DNA of 64,000 bases, taken from positions 62,001-126,000 of the forward strand of contig NZ_JALJZX010000003.1 in NCBI RefSeq assembly GCF_024171485.1. Direction: 5' to 3'. Below the pieces are notes generated by a model that was not told the DNA's origin, did not search any database, and saw only the letters and a program-made list of their open reading frames with translations. A program made the translations under genes and the position numbers. Origin of the DNA: Chryseobacterium sp. HSC-36S06 (lineage in GTDB: Bacteria > Bacteroidota > Bacteroidia > Flavobacteriales > Weeksellaceae). This document shows, one piece after another, positions 41,856 to 50,341 of this stretch. Position 1 is the first letter of the stretch; the number at the start of each line of letters is the position of its first letter.

Positions 41856-44000
41856 TTATTTAATGAATCCTTTGTTCTTCAACAACGGTTTGATATCCGG
41901 AGTTCTTCCTGTAAAATCTTTATAGGCTTGGTTTAAATCCGCGGAATTACCAACCGAAAGAATATGTTTTCTGAAACGGTCGCCGTTGGCTCTGGTCATG
42001 CCGCCATTTGTGGAAATCCAGTCCCATGCATCAGCATTCAGTAAATCGCTCCACATATAAGCATAATATCCTGCAGAATAACCGCCGCCCCAGATGTGCG
42101 CAAAATAAGGCGTATGATATCTTGGCGGAACCTCTTTCAGATTAAACCCATATTTCGCCAGCACACTTTTTTCAAATTCCAAAGCAGGTTTAAACTGCGA
42201 TTCATCGGTCACCGAATGCCAGTTCATATCCAATGTTGCTGCAGAAACTAGTTCGGTAGTAGAATATCCCTGATTGAAGGATCCTGCTTTTTTAATTTTA
42301 TCGACCAAAGCCTGTGGCATCGGCTGTTTGGTCTGGTAATGAAGTGCGTAATTTTTCAGTACTGAGGGCTCCAGAGCAAAAAACTCGTTGATCTGAGAAG
42401 GAAATTCAACAAAATCTCTTGGCGTATTGGTTCCGGAAATCGAAACATATTTCTGGTTCGCAAAAAGACCATGCAAAGTATGTCCAAATTCATGGAACAT
42501 GGTAGAAACATCATCATAAGAAATCAGTGATGGTTTTCCGTCAGCCGGTTTCTGATAGTTGAAAACGTTTACAATCACAGGTTTCTGCCCCAGTAAATGC
42601 GACTGCTCCACGAAGTTGCTCATCCATGCACCGCCGTTTTTGTTACTTCTGGTATAGAAATCTAAATAATAAAGTGCCATTGATTTTCCGTCATTATCGA
42701 AAACCTCATAAGCCACTACATCGGGGTGATAAACAGGCAGATCTTTTCTTTCTTTAAAAGTAATCCCATAGAATTTTTCCGCGGCATAGAAAACTCCTTT
42801 CTCCAAAACAGTGGATACTTCGAAATAAGGCTTGATTTCGTTTTCATCCAAGTCGTATTTTGCTTTTCTCACCTGCTCCGAGTAGAAATTCCAATCCCAT
42901 GGCTCTACCGTAAATCCACCTTTCTGTTTATCGATTAAAGCCTGAATTTCATTGCTTTCTCTTTTTGCTGTTTCTACTGCCGGTTTTGCAAGTTGAGCTA
43001 AAAGATTCATTGCATTTTCAGGAGTTTTTGCCATTTGGTCCTGCAGTTTCCATTCAGCAAAAGATTTTTTCCCCGAAAGATGGGCTTTTTCCATTCTCAA
43101 TTTTGCCTGCCTTTCCAAAATGCTTCTGGTGTCATCCGCATTTCCTTTTTCGGCTCTGTACCATGATGCTTTGAAAAGTTTTTCTCTTGTGGCTCTGTTC
43201 TTCAGATTCTGTAAAAGCGGCTGTTGCGTTGTATTGAGAAGCGTTAAGAGATATTTTCCTTCGTGACCTGCGGCTTTTGCATCTGCGGCTGCGGCTGCAA
43301 TTTCGTCAGCTGAAAGTCCATCAAGTTCCTTTACATCCGTAATTACCACACCGCCGTTCTTTCTTGCATCCAAAAGTTTACTGGTGAACTGGGTTGAAAG
43401 TGTCGCCAATTCTTCATTGATTTTTTTAACTTTTTCCTTGTTTTCCGCAGAAAGGTTCGCGCCCGCGATTTCAAAGTTAGTTCGGTACAGTTCCAGAACT
43501 CTTTTTTCTTCAGCCCCTAAATTCTCACTGCTGATCGCTTTTATTCTTGAATAAAGCTTTTCATTAAGATAAATTTTATCACTCAACCCAGAAAATACAG
43601 GTGCATATTCTTCTTCAAGTTTCTGCAGCGCCGGATTCGTGTTGGAGCCGGTTAGGTTATAAAATACGATTTGTGCTCTTTTGAGGATTTCACCGCTGTT
43701 CTCCAGCGCAAGAATGGTATTTCCGAAAGTTGGATCGGCTGGACTATTGGCGATATTATCAATTTCGGCAAGCTGAACCTTCATTCCGTAATCAAATGCC
43801 GGTTTAAAATGCTCATCTTTAATCTTATCAAATTCCGGTGCCTGATATTGCAGCCCACTTTTGTTCATAAAAGGGTTTGTGGATAAACTCGCATCCGGAG
43901 CAGGAATTTCTGTTGTTGTAGACTCGGTTGTTTTCATTGTAGAACATGCAGTATTAATTGCCAGAGAGGAAATTAATAACACAGATGTAATATTTTTCAT
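41856..44000 (-). CDS. M3 family metallopeptidase lipoprotein (dipeptidyl carboxypeptidase-like)
   Basis: The product (714 residues) starts MKNITSVLLISSLAINTAC, a lipoprotein signal with Cys19; I prefer this ATG at 44000 over an upstream one that would give a disrupted signal. The mature protein is M3-type throughout, with the zinc motif FHEFGHTLHGLF (HExxH) and the downstream Glu in DFVEFPSQINEFF, and the HTPYFAHIWGGGYSAGYYAYMWSDLL segment of the Dcp branch. It probably trims peptides in the periplasm. A divergent GIN-domain lipoprotein gene starts 60 bases away. Confidence 0.92.
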   Translation of the reverse strand: MKNITSVLLISSLAINTACSTMKTTESTTTEIPAPDASLSTNPFMNKSGLQYQAPEFDKIKDEHFKPAFDYGMKVQLAEIDNIANSPADPTFGNTILALENSGEILKRAQIVFYNLTGSNTNPALQKLEEEYAPVFSGLSDKIYLNEKLYSRIKAISSENLGAEEKRVLELYRTNFEIAGANLSAENKEKVKKINEELATLSTQFTSKLLDARKNGGVVITDVKELDGLSADEIAAAAADAKAAGHEGKYLLTLLNTTQQPLLQNLKNRATREKLFKASWYRAEKGNADDTRSILERQAKLRMEKAHLSGKKSFAEWKLQDQMAKTPENAMNLLAQLAKPAVETAKRESNEIQALIDKQKGGFTVEPWDWNFYSEQVRKAKYDLDENEIKPYFEVSTVLEKGVFYAAEKFYGITFKERKDLPVYHPDVVAYEVFDNDGKSMALYYLDFYTRSNKNGGAWMSNFVEQSHLLGQKPVIVNVFNYQKPADGKPSLISYDDVSTMFHEFGHTLHGLFANQKYVSISGTNTPRDFVEFPSQINEFFALEPSVLKNYALHYQTKQPMPQALVDKIKKAGSFNQGYSTTELVSAATLDMNWHSVTDESQFKPALEFEKSVLAKYGFNLKEVPPRYHTPYFAHIWGGGYSAGYYAYMWSDLLNADAWDWISTNGGMTRANGDRFRKHILSVGNSADLNQAYKDFTGRTPDIKPLLKNKGFIK

Positions 44001-44059
44001 TTTTGAACTGTTAATTGAAGTAAAGATATTAATTTTAAGCAAACTAAAAACCAAACCAT

Positions 44060-44854
44060 ATGAAAACACTTATTACTACGGTCGCAGTTTCAGCGTTTCT
44101 CTTTTCGTGTTCAATGAAATCCGACAGTCTTTTTCCCTTAAACCTATCGGTAAAAGAAGGAAAAGGAATCATAAAAACAAATCAGTTTGAGATGAATATC
44201 GACGAAATTAAAGTAGCGCAGTCGATTTCCGCCGAAGTGGTAAAATCTGATACCGAAAAAGTGGTAATAACCGCTCCTTCAGATATTATAGACGAGATTT
44301 TAGTGGATAATGTTGACGGAAAACTTTTCATTCACTTCAAACCTAACAGGAATATTTCGGCAAGAAATGTAGCTGCAAAAATTTTCGTGAAAGATTTCAC
44401 GCATCTGGAAGCAACTTCTTCGGCTAAAATCCTCGTTAAAGATAAATTTACTCAGGATAAAACGGATGTGGAAGTTTCGAGTTCCGGTCGTATTACAGGA
44501 AATCTGGAAGCTAATGATTTCTCAGTTGATGTTTCCAGTTCGGGGCATTTCTCGGGTGAGATATGGGCTGTGAATCTCGATGCTGAGGCAACGTCTTCAG
44601 GGGACATCAATCTTTCCGGAAAGGCGAAAAATGCGGCGTTGAAAGCTTCGTCATCCGGTACCGTATATGCAGAAAACCTTACTGCTGAGATTTCTGATAT
44701 ACAGGCTTCAAGTGCCGGGAATGTAACTGTGGCGACCACCAGCCAACTGAATGCATCGGCAAGTTCAGGTGGAAATATCTCGGTGTACAGAAAAGGAAAT
44801 TTGAATATCCTTAGCCAGAATGAAAGCAGTGGCGGAAGCGTCATCATTAAATAA
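44060..44854 (+). CDS. GIN-domain (DUF2807) lipoprotein
   Basis: A 264-residue protein with a lipobox (FLFSC, Cys17) and a repeat-rich mature part typical of the DUF2807 'head GIN' domain: parallel beta-helix-like rungs with Ser/Gly-rich turns such as EVSSSGRITGNLEA, VSSSGHFSGEIWA, ATSSGDINLSGKA and ASSSGTVYAENL, each about 20 residues apart. Domain members are surface or periplasmic proteins of unknown role. It ends before a bidirectional hairpin terminator (44869-44890). Confidence 0.85.
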   Translation: MKTLITTVAVSAFLFSCSMKSDSLFPLNLSVKEGKGIIKTNQFEMNIDEIKVAQSISAEVVKSDTEKVVITAPSDIIDEILVDNVDGKLFIHFKPNRNISARNVAAKIFVKDFTHLEATSSAKILVKDKFTQDKTDVEVSSSGRITGNLEANDFSVDVSSSGHFSGEIWAVNLDAEATSSGDINLSGKAKNAALKASSSGTVYAENLTAEISDIQASSAGNVTVATTSQLNASASSGGNISVYRKGNLNILSQNESSGGSVIIK

Positions 44855-44868
44855 GAGACCAATAGAAA

Positions 44869-44897
44869 AATCAGCCTTCTCAGGCTGATTATATTTT
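44869..44897. terminator. Bidirectional terminator between the GIN and TPM genes
   Basis: AATCAGCCT (44869-44877), loop TCTC, AGGCTGATT (44882-44890). It serves two converging genes. Confidence 0.75.
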
Positions 44898-44919
44898 ATA
44901 ATTTCAATAGCATCTTTTG

Positions 44920-45732
44920 TTACCATCCACCGGATGCGCCGCCGCCGCCGAAGCTTCCGCCACCACCGAATCCGCCAAATCCACCTCCGGAACCTCCACC
45001 GAATCCGCCGCCGCCAAAACCTCCACCTCCGAAACTTCCCGGGAAAGGGAAGAATCCGCCGGGATACGTTCTGCGTCCGCGCCGTGAGAGAATCACATCG
45101 TCATCATCATCATTATTTCCGCCTCCGCCTTTGTTTTTGAAGAGTACACTGAGAATCATCAGTACAAAAAATGCAATAAAAATTACCTTTACGATACTGA
45201 TCCCTCCTTCACGGGAAGTTTCTTTAACAATAGGTTTGAATTTACCCTGCACCACTTCCATCAAAGCGGTTGTTCCTCGGTTGATGCCTTCGTACCAAAG
45301 TCCCTGCTTGAAGTTGGGTGTTACAATATAATCCAGGATCTGTCCAGCCACCGAAGCGGTGAGATAGCGTTCCACGCCACGACCCTGCTGAATGGCAAAT
45401 TTCCGATCTTCTGTCGCGATAAGAAATACGATACCGTTATCCTGTTCTTTCTCGCCAATTCCCCACTTTTCACCGTACATGGTTGCGAGATAATTGATAT
45501 CCTCGCCTTTTGTGGTGGGAATGATAATTACCGCGATTTCCGTGGAAGTGGAGTCGTAAAATTTAATGAGTTTCTGGTTAAGCTGTTCCCGTTCAGTTAT
45601 GTTTAATAATCCTACCTCATCGGTAACAGGAAAGATTTTTACAGGTTTTGCAGGAATCAGTTGGGCAGGAACAAGAATGTTCAGTCCAAGAAAAAGAAAA
45701 ACAAGGAGTTTTTTAAGAGAACGTAATCTCAT
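44920..45732 (-). CDS. TPM domain protein with Gly-rich C-terminus
   Basis: A 270-residue membrane protein with a signal-like N-terminus (LKKLLVFLFLGLNILVPAQ), a TPM phosphatase-like domain at about 33-165 (EREQLNQKLIKFYDSTSTEIAVIIIP, NGIVFLIATEDRKFAIQQGRG), one membrane helix at about 183-203 and a Gly/Phe-rich tail ending GGGGASGGW. I start at the ATG at 45732, which overlaps the upstream gene by 20 bases; one at 45744 is also possible. It is the third gene of a lemA-TPM-TPM operon. Confidence 0.88.
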   Translation of the reverse strand: MRLRSLKKLLVFLFLGLNILVPAQLIPAKPVKIFPVTDEVGLLNITEREQLNQKLIKFYDSTSTEIAVIIIPTTKGEDINYLATMYGEKWGIGEKEQDNGIVFLIATEDRKFAIQQGRGVERYLTASVAGQILDYIVTPNFKQGLWYEGINRGTTALMEVVQGKFKPIVKETSREGGISIVKVIFIAFFVLMILSVLFKNKGGGGNNDDDDDVILSRRGRRTYPGGFFPFPGSFGGGGFGGGGFGGGSGGGFGGFGGGGSFGGGGASGGW

Positions 45733-46141
45733 TCGACAGTTCATTATGATTTTCTCCCGAAATCGGGAAATGTTTTTTAAGTTCGAAACCGGTTTCAAGA
45801 ATGGCATTCTTCAATCCGTCGTGGTAATCTCCTTTCGCGAATGCCGATGTGATCTGATCATGAAGCCTGTCCCAAAAATACTGATGAACTTTCTCATGAA
45901 TACCTGCGTCGCCAATAATAGTAAGGTAATGCTGCTCGAAATTCACGTGAAAAAGCACCGCATTTCTTTCCGCAGTTTTATCCTTACAAATTGTTTTGAA
46001 GACTTCAAAGGCGATCTCCGCGTTGTTTCCTTCAGAATTGGAATCAATATGCACACGAATCTCGCCGGTAGAATGATCTTCTGCTGACTGAATGGCTTCC
46101 ACGAGGGAAGCCATTTGTACATCTGTAAGAAAGTTGCTCAT
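45713..46141 (-). CDS. TPM domain-containing protein
   Basis: A 142-residue protein consisting mostly of a TPM domain: MASLVEAIQSAEDHSTGEIRVHIDSN, RNAVLFHVNFEQHYLTIIGDAGIHE and KGDYHDGLKNAILETGFELKKHFP. There is no signal peptide, so it appears cytoplasmic, unlike its neighbour. Its ATG overlaps the lemA stop by one base and its end overlaps the next TPM gene by 20 bases, so the three are translationally linked. Function is unknown. Confidence 0.85.
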   Translation of the reverse strand: MSNFLTDVQMASLVEAIQSAEDHSTGEIRVHIDSNSEGNNAEIAFEVFKTICKDKTAERNAVLFHVNFEQHYLTIIGDAGIHEKVHQYFWDRLHDQITSAFAKGDYHDGLKNAILETGFELKKHFPISGENHNELSNEITFS

Positions 46142-46749
46142 TAATTGGTAAATACTTCCGGCGCATTCTCAGCTCCTGCCGCTGCTTTAAAATATGGTTT
46201 TTCTTTAAAGTTGGTAAAGTTTGCCAGAATGTTATTTGGGAAAGTCTTAATAGATGTGTTATAATCCTGCGCCGCTTCGTTATAATAAACGGTTTCGCTT
46301 CTTATACTGTTTTCGATCGCGGTATATTCTCGCTGGAAGTTTAAATATTGCTGATCAGCTTTCAGATTAGGATACTGCTCTACTACAGCCATCAATCTGC
46401 TCAAAGCTCCGCTTAATTCACCCTGTGCTGCCTGGAATTTCGCCATATCAGCTTCGGTCATGTTTGTTGGATCAACAGTGATTGACGTCGCTTTTGAGCG
46501 GGCTTCAATTACTTTAGTTAAAGTTTCCTGCTCGAATTGCGAATAGGATTTTACAGTTCTCTCAAGATTTGGGATTAGGTTCGCACGCTTCTGGTACACC
46601 GTTTCCACGTTAGACCATTTGGTATTCACGGTCTGTTCTTTGGTCGTGAAACTGTTATAACCGTTTTTGCCCCAGAAAAATAAAATTGCGGCAATAACGA
46701 GAAGAGCAATACCGATGGTTCCGGCGCTCATACAACCTCTGTTTCTCAT
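46141..46749 (-). CDS. lemA: LemA family protein
   Basis: A 202-residue protein with one N-terminal membrane helix (TIGIALLVIAAILFFWG) and a long helical domain. The hallmark LemA segment YQKRANLIPNLERTVKSYSQFEQETL and the later YPNLKADQQYLNFQREYTAIENSI are both present. It lies first in a lemA-TPM-TPM operon. LemA proteins are widespread but have no settled role; the association with TPM domains is conserved in many genomes. Confidence 0.94.
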   Translation of the reverse strand: MRNRGCMSAGTIGIALLVIAAILFFWGKNGYNSFTTKEQTVNTKWSNVETVYQKRANLIPNLERTVKSYSQFEQETLTKVIEARSKATSITVDPTNMTEADMAKFQAAQGELSGALSRLMAVVEQYPNLKADQQYLNFQREYTAIENSIRSETVYYNEAAQDYNTSIKTFPNNILANFTNFKEKPYFKAAAGAENAPEVFTN

Positions 46750-46802
46750 AGTTTAATATTTTAATGTTTAATGTTTGGTACCCAAATATACAAATTATGT
46801 GC

Positions 46803-46810
46803 TAAATTTG
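46803..46810 (+). promoter_or_regulatory. Predicted -7 element of the DHFR gene
   Basis: TAAATTTG, 16 bases before the ATG at 46827; a TTTG at 46774-46777 is a little too far (25 bases) to count as a firm -33 box. Confidence 0.5.
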
Positions 46811-46826
46811 TGAAAATTTAAGAAAA

Positions 46827-47321
46827 ATGATGACAATTGTAGTGGCGATGGGTTTAAAGAATGAGATTGGTGCTGATAACCAACTGTTGTGGCATTTGCC
46901 GAAGGATTTAAAACATTTCAAAGAAATAACTTCGGGCCACCCAATTATTATGGGAAGGAAAACCTACGAAAGCATAGGCAAACCCTTACCTAACCGCACC
47001 AATATTGTTGTGTCGCGAAAACAAGACTGGTTCGAAGAAGGAATTCTAATTGTCGGCAGTATAAAAGAAGCTTTAAAATTCGCTAAAAAGATGGATGAAA
47101 ACATCTTTGTCATCGGAGGAGGAAACATTTATGAGCAAACCATCGATATGGCCGACAGACTGGAAGTAACGCAGGTAAAAGCCGAACTAAAGGCCGATGT
47201 CTTCTTCCCGAAAATCAACCCTGAAATCTGGCAGAAAACCACTGAAACCTGCCATGAAAAAGATGAGAAAAACAAATACGATTTCTGTTTCCAGACCTTC
47301 GAAAAAAAGTCTGAAATCTAA
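46827..47321 (+). CDS. folA: Dihydrofolate reductase
   Basis: DHFR makes tetrahydrofolate from dihydrofolate with NADPH. The 164-residue protein has VVAMGLKNEIGADNQLLWHLPKDLKHFKE, GRKTYESIGKPLPNRTNIVVSR, and IFVIGGGNIYEQTI, with a C-terminal CFQTFEKK. It is a standard chromosomal type; the neighbourhood gives no sign of a resistance cassette. Two ATG codons are adjacent (46827, 46830), so the N-terminus may lack one Met. Confidence 0.95.
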   Translation: MMTIVVAMGLKNEIGADNQLLWHLPKDLKHFKEITSGHPIIMGRKTYESIGKPLPNRTNIVVSRKQDWFEEGILIVGSIKEALKFAKKMDENIFVIGGGNIYEQTIDMADRLEVTQVKAELKADVFFPKINPEIWQKTTETCHEKDEKNKYDFCFQTFEKKSEI

Positions 47322-47346
47322 CATCTGAAATTTAACCTCAAATTTC

Positions 47347-47354
47347 TATCTTTG
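47347..47354 (+). promoter_or_regulatory. Predicted -7 element of the TPR-like membrane protein gene
   Basis: TATCTTTG matches TAnnTTTG; leader about 15 bases. Confidence 0.5.
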
Positions 47355-47372
47355 CAGTCATAAAATTTAACA

Positions 47373-47939
47373 ATGAACAAATACATAAAATTCGTTATCG
47401 CAGGCCTGATGATTGCCGCAGGAATTTATCTGATGATGAACAGGAATATCGGCTGGGGAATCGTGGTGGTCATCCTTTCAGCAATTCCTATTCTTTTATT
47501 CTTTAAAAATGAGTTTATCCTTGCTGCCTTCTGGTACTTAAGAAAACAGAACATGGACAAAGCCAGCAAATGGCTTTCAAAAATCACTAATTTTGAATCT
47601 CAGCTTCACCGCTCGCAATACGGTTATTTCCATTATTTACAGGGACTAACTTTAGCGCAGGAAAATCCTCAAAAAGTAGAACCCTTAATGAAAAAAGCGC
47701 TTGAATATGGCCTGAACATGAAACACGACCGTGCTATGGCAACACTTAATATCGCGGCGGGAGCAATACAGAAAGGAAGAAGACAGGAAGCTACCAAACT
47801 TCTTGAAGAAGCTAAAAGATTAGATTCTGCCGGAATGATGACCGATCAGATCAAGATGCTGAAAGATCAGCTGAAAATGCCAACGATGCAGAAACACATG
47901 CACAACCCAAACATGAGACAGCGCGGAAAATTCCACTAA
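47373..47939 (+). CDS. Membrane-anchored TPR-like protein of unknown function
   Basis: A 188-residue protein with two N-terminal membrane helices (FVIAGLMIAAGIYLMM; GIVVVILSAIPILLFF) followed by about 130 residues of helical repeats resembling TPR: AAFWYLRKQNMDKASKWLSKI, YGYFHYLQGLTLAQENPQKV, and ATLNIAAGAIQKGRRQEATKLLEEA. The C-terminus is basic and Met/His-rich (KMPTMQKHMHNPNMRQRG). I do not recognise a named family. It is probably a scaffold on the cytoplasmic face. It ends in a terminator. Confidence 0.65.
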   Translation: MNKYIKFVIAGLMIAAGIYLMMNRNIGWGIVVVILSAIPILLFFKNEFILAAFWYLRKQNMDKASKWLSKITNFESQLHRSQYGYFHYLQGLTLAQENPQKVEPLMKKALEYGLNMKHDRAMATLNIAAGAIQKGRRQEATKLLEEAKRLDSAGMMTDQIKMLKDQLKMPTMQKHMHNPNMRQRGKFH

Positions 47940-47961
47940 AAGCCGCAAGCTATAAAAATTT

Positions 47962-47990
47962 AAAATCCTGAAAATTTCAGGATTTTTTTT
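47962..47990 (+). terminator. Terminator of the TPR-like gene
   Basis: AAAATCCTG pairs with CAGGATTTT (about 47962-47987), followed by a T-run. Confidence 0.8.
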
Positions 47991-48002
47991 GCAGTAAAGT
48001 TT

Positions 48003-48059
48003 TATGAGTTATTCATCCAGCATCAAACATCAAACAACCCGCATCAAACAACCCACATC
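48003..48059. repeat. Short degenerate tandem repeat (CATCAAACAACCC)
   Basis: The stretch contains CATCAAACATCAAACAACCC, then CATCAAACAACCCACATCC: near-exact copies of a 9-13 base CATCAAACA unit. It lies between the TPR-like gene and the convergent channel gene and has no ORF of its own. Confidence 0.5.
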
Positions 48060-48698
48060 CTACATCTCCGAGTTCTGCTCCACCCCATAAAATTTGGGCA
48101 TCTGCCAGTGGTATTTCACGGCCAGCGTACGGATCGCAACAATGAGCAAAATGGTTGAAATCTGCACAAAAGTATAGGAAAGACGGGTGTAGCTGATGAA
48201 AAGAAGAAAGACGCTGCCTCCCACAATACATGCCGTAGCGTAAATTTCTTTCCTGAAAATAAGCGGAATTCTGTTCAGTAAAATATCACGAATGATGCCG
48301 CCGAAACAGCCGGTAATCGTACCTAAGGTAAGACAGATTAAGGGATGAAGGTCAGCGTTTAGACCTTTCTGAATTCCCACAATCGTAAAAAGTCCCAGCC
48401 CGAAACTGTCAAAAATAAACAGCGTAACCTGGAATTTCTTCTCTACCGATTTAAAAATCATCGAAAAAATACAGGTAATAAAAATTACCGTACACATGAT
48501 TAAATCGTGCATCCAGAACACAGGAACATCCAGGAGAAGATCACGCACCGTTCCGCCGCCAACCGATGTGATAAACGCGATAATTAAAACCCCGAACGGA
48601 TCAAGACGCTTCTGCATGGCCGCAAAACTCCCCGACATGGCAAAGGCTACCGTACCGAGAAGTTCTATGGCGAGATTGAAATTTTCGTGAACCTGCAA
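48060..48698 (-). CDS. TRIC/YicG (UPF0126) family membrane protein, TTG start
   Basis: A 212-residue protein with about seven membrane segments arranged as two related halves, each with a Gly-rich turn: SVGGGTVRDLLLDVPVFW in the first and CFGGIIRDILLNRIPLIF in the second, with MSGSFAAMQKRLDPFGV near the N-terminus. These are hallmarks of prokaryotic TRIC-type cation channels/YicG proteins. No in-frame ATG precedes the first helix; the only likely start is a TTG at 48696-48698, four bases after the coaD stop. Confidence 0.88.
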   Translation of the reverse strand: MQVHENFNLAIELLGTVAFAMSGSFAAMQKRLDPFGVLIIAFITSVGGGTVRDLLLDVPVFWMHDLIMCTVIFITCIFSMIFKSVEKKFQVTLFIFDSFGLGLFTIVGIQKGLNADLHPLICLTLGTITGCFGGIIRDILLNRIPLIFRKEIYATACIVGGSVFLLFISYTRLSYTFVQISTILLIVAIRTLAVKYHWQMPKFYGVEQNSEM

Positions 48699-48702
48699 AA
48701 TA

Positions 48703-49176
48703 TTATTTGTTTAATGGAACACGTACCGTGTCAGGCACAAGAAGTTCATAATGTCCACCGAAATTGATAATTTCCCTAACAATGCTGCTGCTGATGAAAG
48801 ATTTTCCGGCAGAAGTCAGAAGGAAGATGGTTTCGATTTGATTGTCCCGTGTAAGTTCGCGGTTGGTTTGGGCAATAGCTTTCTCGAACTCAAAATCTGC
48901 CGGATTTCTCAGTCCGCGCAGAATAAAGTTCACCTTTTTGCTGTGGCAGTAATCGATTGTTAAACCTTCAAAATGATCCACCTCCACATTTGGGAATTTT
49001 TCAAACGTTTTCTTTATGAATTCTACCCGTTGTTCCAACGAGAACATATATTTTTTCTGCGAATTCTGGCCAATCGCGATAATGATTTTATCGAAAAGCG
49101 GGGCAGCTCTTTCCACAATATCGTAATGACCAAGCGTAATCGGGTCAAACGAACCCGGAAAAACAGCGACTCTCAT
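48703..49176 (-). CDS. coaD: Phosphopantetheine adenylyltransferase
   Basis: CoaD adenylylates 4'-phosphopantetheine to dephospho-CoA. The 157-residue protein has the nucleotidyltransferase motif AVFPGSFDPITLGHYDIVERA (T/HxGH), IILRGLRNPADFEFEKAIAQTNREL, and LTSAGKSFISSSIVREI. Length is normal. The next gene upstream (ddl) ends 13 bases away, and the TRIC-like gene follows at 4 bases, suggesting a ddl-coaD-channel operon. Confidence 0.97.
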   Translation of the reverse strand: MRVAVFPGSFDPITLGHYDIVERAAPLFDKIIIAIGQNSQKKYMFSLEQRVEFIKKTFEKFPNVEVDHFEGLTIDYCHSKKVNFILRGLRNPADFEFEKAIAQTNRELTRDNQIETIFLLTSAGKSFISSSIVREIINFGGHYELLVPDTVRVPLNK

Positions 49177-49189
49177 AGTTTTTTAGTTT

Positions 49190-50176
49190 TTATTTTTTTG
49201 CCAAAGCTTTTTCAACTTCGTTTCCGCATAAATCTTTAATGGATATACCGTAAATTTTCGCCTGTTGAGGCAGGATTGAAGCTGGTGAAAATCCGGGATT
49301 GGTATTCATTTCCAACATGTACGGAATACCGTTCATAATGATGAATTCGCTTCGGGAGAAACCGCTCATTCCTAGAGAATTATAAGCTTTCTTAGCAATT
49401 TCTTCCACTTTCATGCGTGTTTCTTCATCAATTCTTGCGGGCGTAATTTCTTCAGATGCGCCTTCATATTTCGCTTCGTAATCGAAAAATTCTTTATGAG
49501 GAACGATTTCTGTGATTCCCAGAACAATAGTTTCCCCATTGAAATCTACAACTCCCACAGAAACCTCCATACCGTTTAGAAAACTTTCAATTAAAATTTC
49601 GTCGTCCTCGGCAAAGGCAAAATCTACTGCCTTCGGAAATTCAGACTTGTCTTTCACTTTTGTGATTCCAAGCGAAGAACCGCTTTGGTTGGGCTTTACA
49701 AAGAGCGGAAGGCCCAATTCTTCAATGATCTGATCTTCATTGAAATCATCTCCTTTTCTTAAGTAAACACTTTTTGCAGAAGGAATCCCGTATTTTGACA
49801 ATACGGCTAATGTATCTTTTTTATTGAATGTTAAAGCGCTCTGGTAAAAACCGCAGCCGGTATATTTTTGACCTATGGTGTCCCAATAGGCCTGAAGTTC
49901 ACCATTTTCTCCCGGTTTCCCGTGAATGATGTTGAAACACACATCAAATTTAACTTTGAAATCACTTTCCATGGTGACGGAAAAATCTGCCTTGTTGATG
50001 GGGAGATTCTGGTCTCTGTCATCTACAAAATACCATTCGTCTTTCAGGATCACGACTTTATAAACATTATATAAATCGCGGTCGAGTGAGTCGTAAATAA
50101 GCTGGCCACTTTTCAGGGAAACCTTGTACTCATCGGAATAACCACCCATCACGACGGCTACATTTTTCTTTTTCAT
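49190..50176 (-). CDS. ddl: D-alanine--D-alanine ligase
   Basis: Ddl makes the D-Ala-D-Ala dipeptide for peptidoglycan. The 328-residue ATP-grasp enzyme has VAVVMGGYSDEYKVSLKSG at the start, FNIIHGKPGENGELQAYWD, LPLFVKPNQSGSSLGITKV and a C-terminal PYMLEMNTNPGFSPASILP with the metal-binding residues. It leads a three-gene operon with coaD. A TAAATTTG element is at 50196-50203. Confidence 0.97.
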   Translation of the reverse strand: MKKKNVAVVMGGYSDEYKVSLKSGQLIYDSLDRDLYNVYKVVILKDEWYFVDDRDQNLPINKADFSVTMESDFKVKFDVCFNIIHGKPGENGELQAYWDTIGQKYTGCGFYQSALTFNKKDTLAVLSKYGIPSAKSVYLRKGDDFNEDQIIEELGLPLFVKPNQSGSSLGITKVKDKSEFPKAVDFAFAEDDEILIESFLNGMEVSVGVVDFNGETIVLGITEIVPHKEFFDYEAKYEGASEEITPARIDEETRMKVEEIAKKAYNSLGMSGFSRSEFIIMNGIPYMLEMNTNPGFSPASILPQQAKIYGISIKDLCGNEVEKALAKK

Positions 50177-50195
50177 TCCTTTTAATCTAATCTAG

Positions 50196-50203
50196 CAAAT
50201 TTA
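50196..50203 (-). promoter_or_regulatory. Predicted -7 element of ddl
   Basis: TAAATTTG on the reverse strand; the predicted leader is about 16 bases. Confidence 0.5.
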
Positions 50204-50327
50204 AACAAAATGTTTAAAGTTAGCGTGCCAGTGCGGAATTATTCTCAGCCAGACTCCGAAAATAAAAATGATACAAAACTGATGTAAATTTAGTCAGCAC
50301 TGACTTTTCTTTACCCCGAAAAATACC

Positions 50328-50335
50328 TATTTTTG
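50328..50335 (+). promoter_or_regulatory. Predicted -7 element of lpxK (near-leaderless)
   Basis: TATTTTTG, with only six bases between its last G and the ATG at 50342. If transcription begins at the usual distance, the leader is about 3 bases. No -33 TTTG is visible. Confidence 0.5.
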
Positions 50336-50341
50336 CAGCCT

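Noticed and set aside
46827-47321. Dihydrofolate reductase as an acquired trimethoprim-resistance gene
   Set aside because: There is no integron, IS element or composition shift nearby, and the protein looks like an ordinary chromosomal DHFR.
48003-48059. CATCAAACA array as a CRISPR
   Set aside because: Units are 9-13 bases, contiguous and without unique spacers, and no cas genes are present.
50333-50341. TTG at 50333 as the lpxK start
   Set aside because: The TTG is part of the predicted -7 element TATTTTTG; the ATG nine bases downstream gives the conserved N-terminus.
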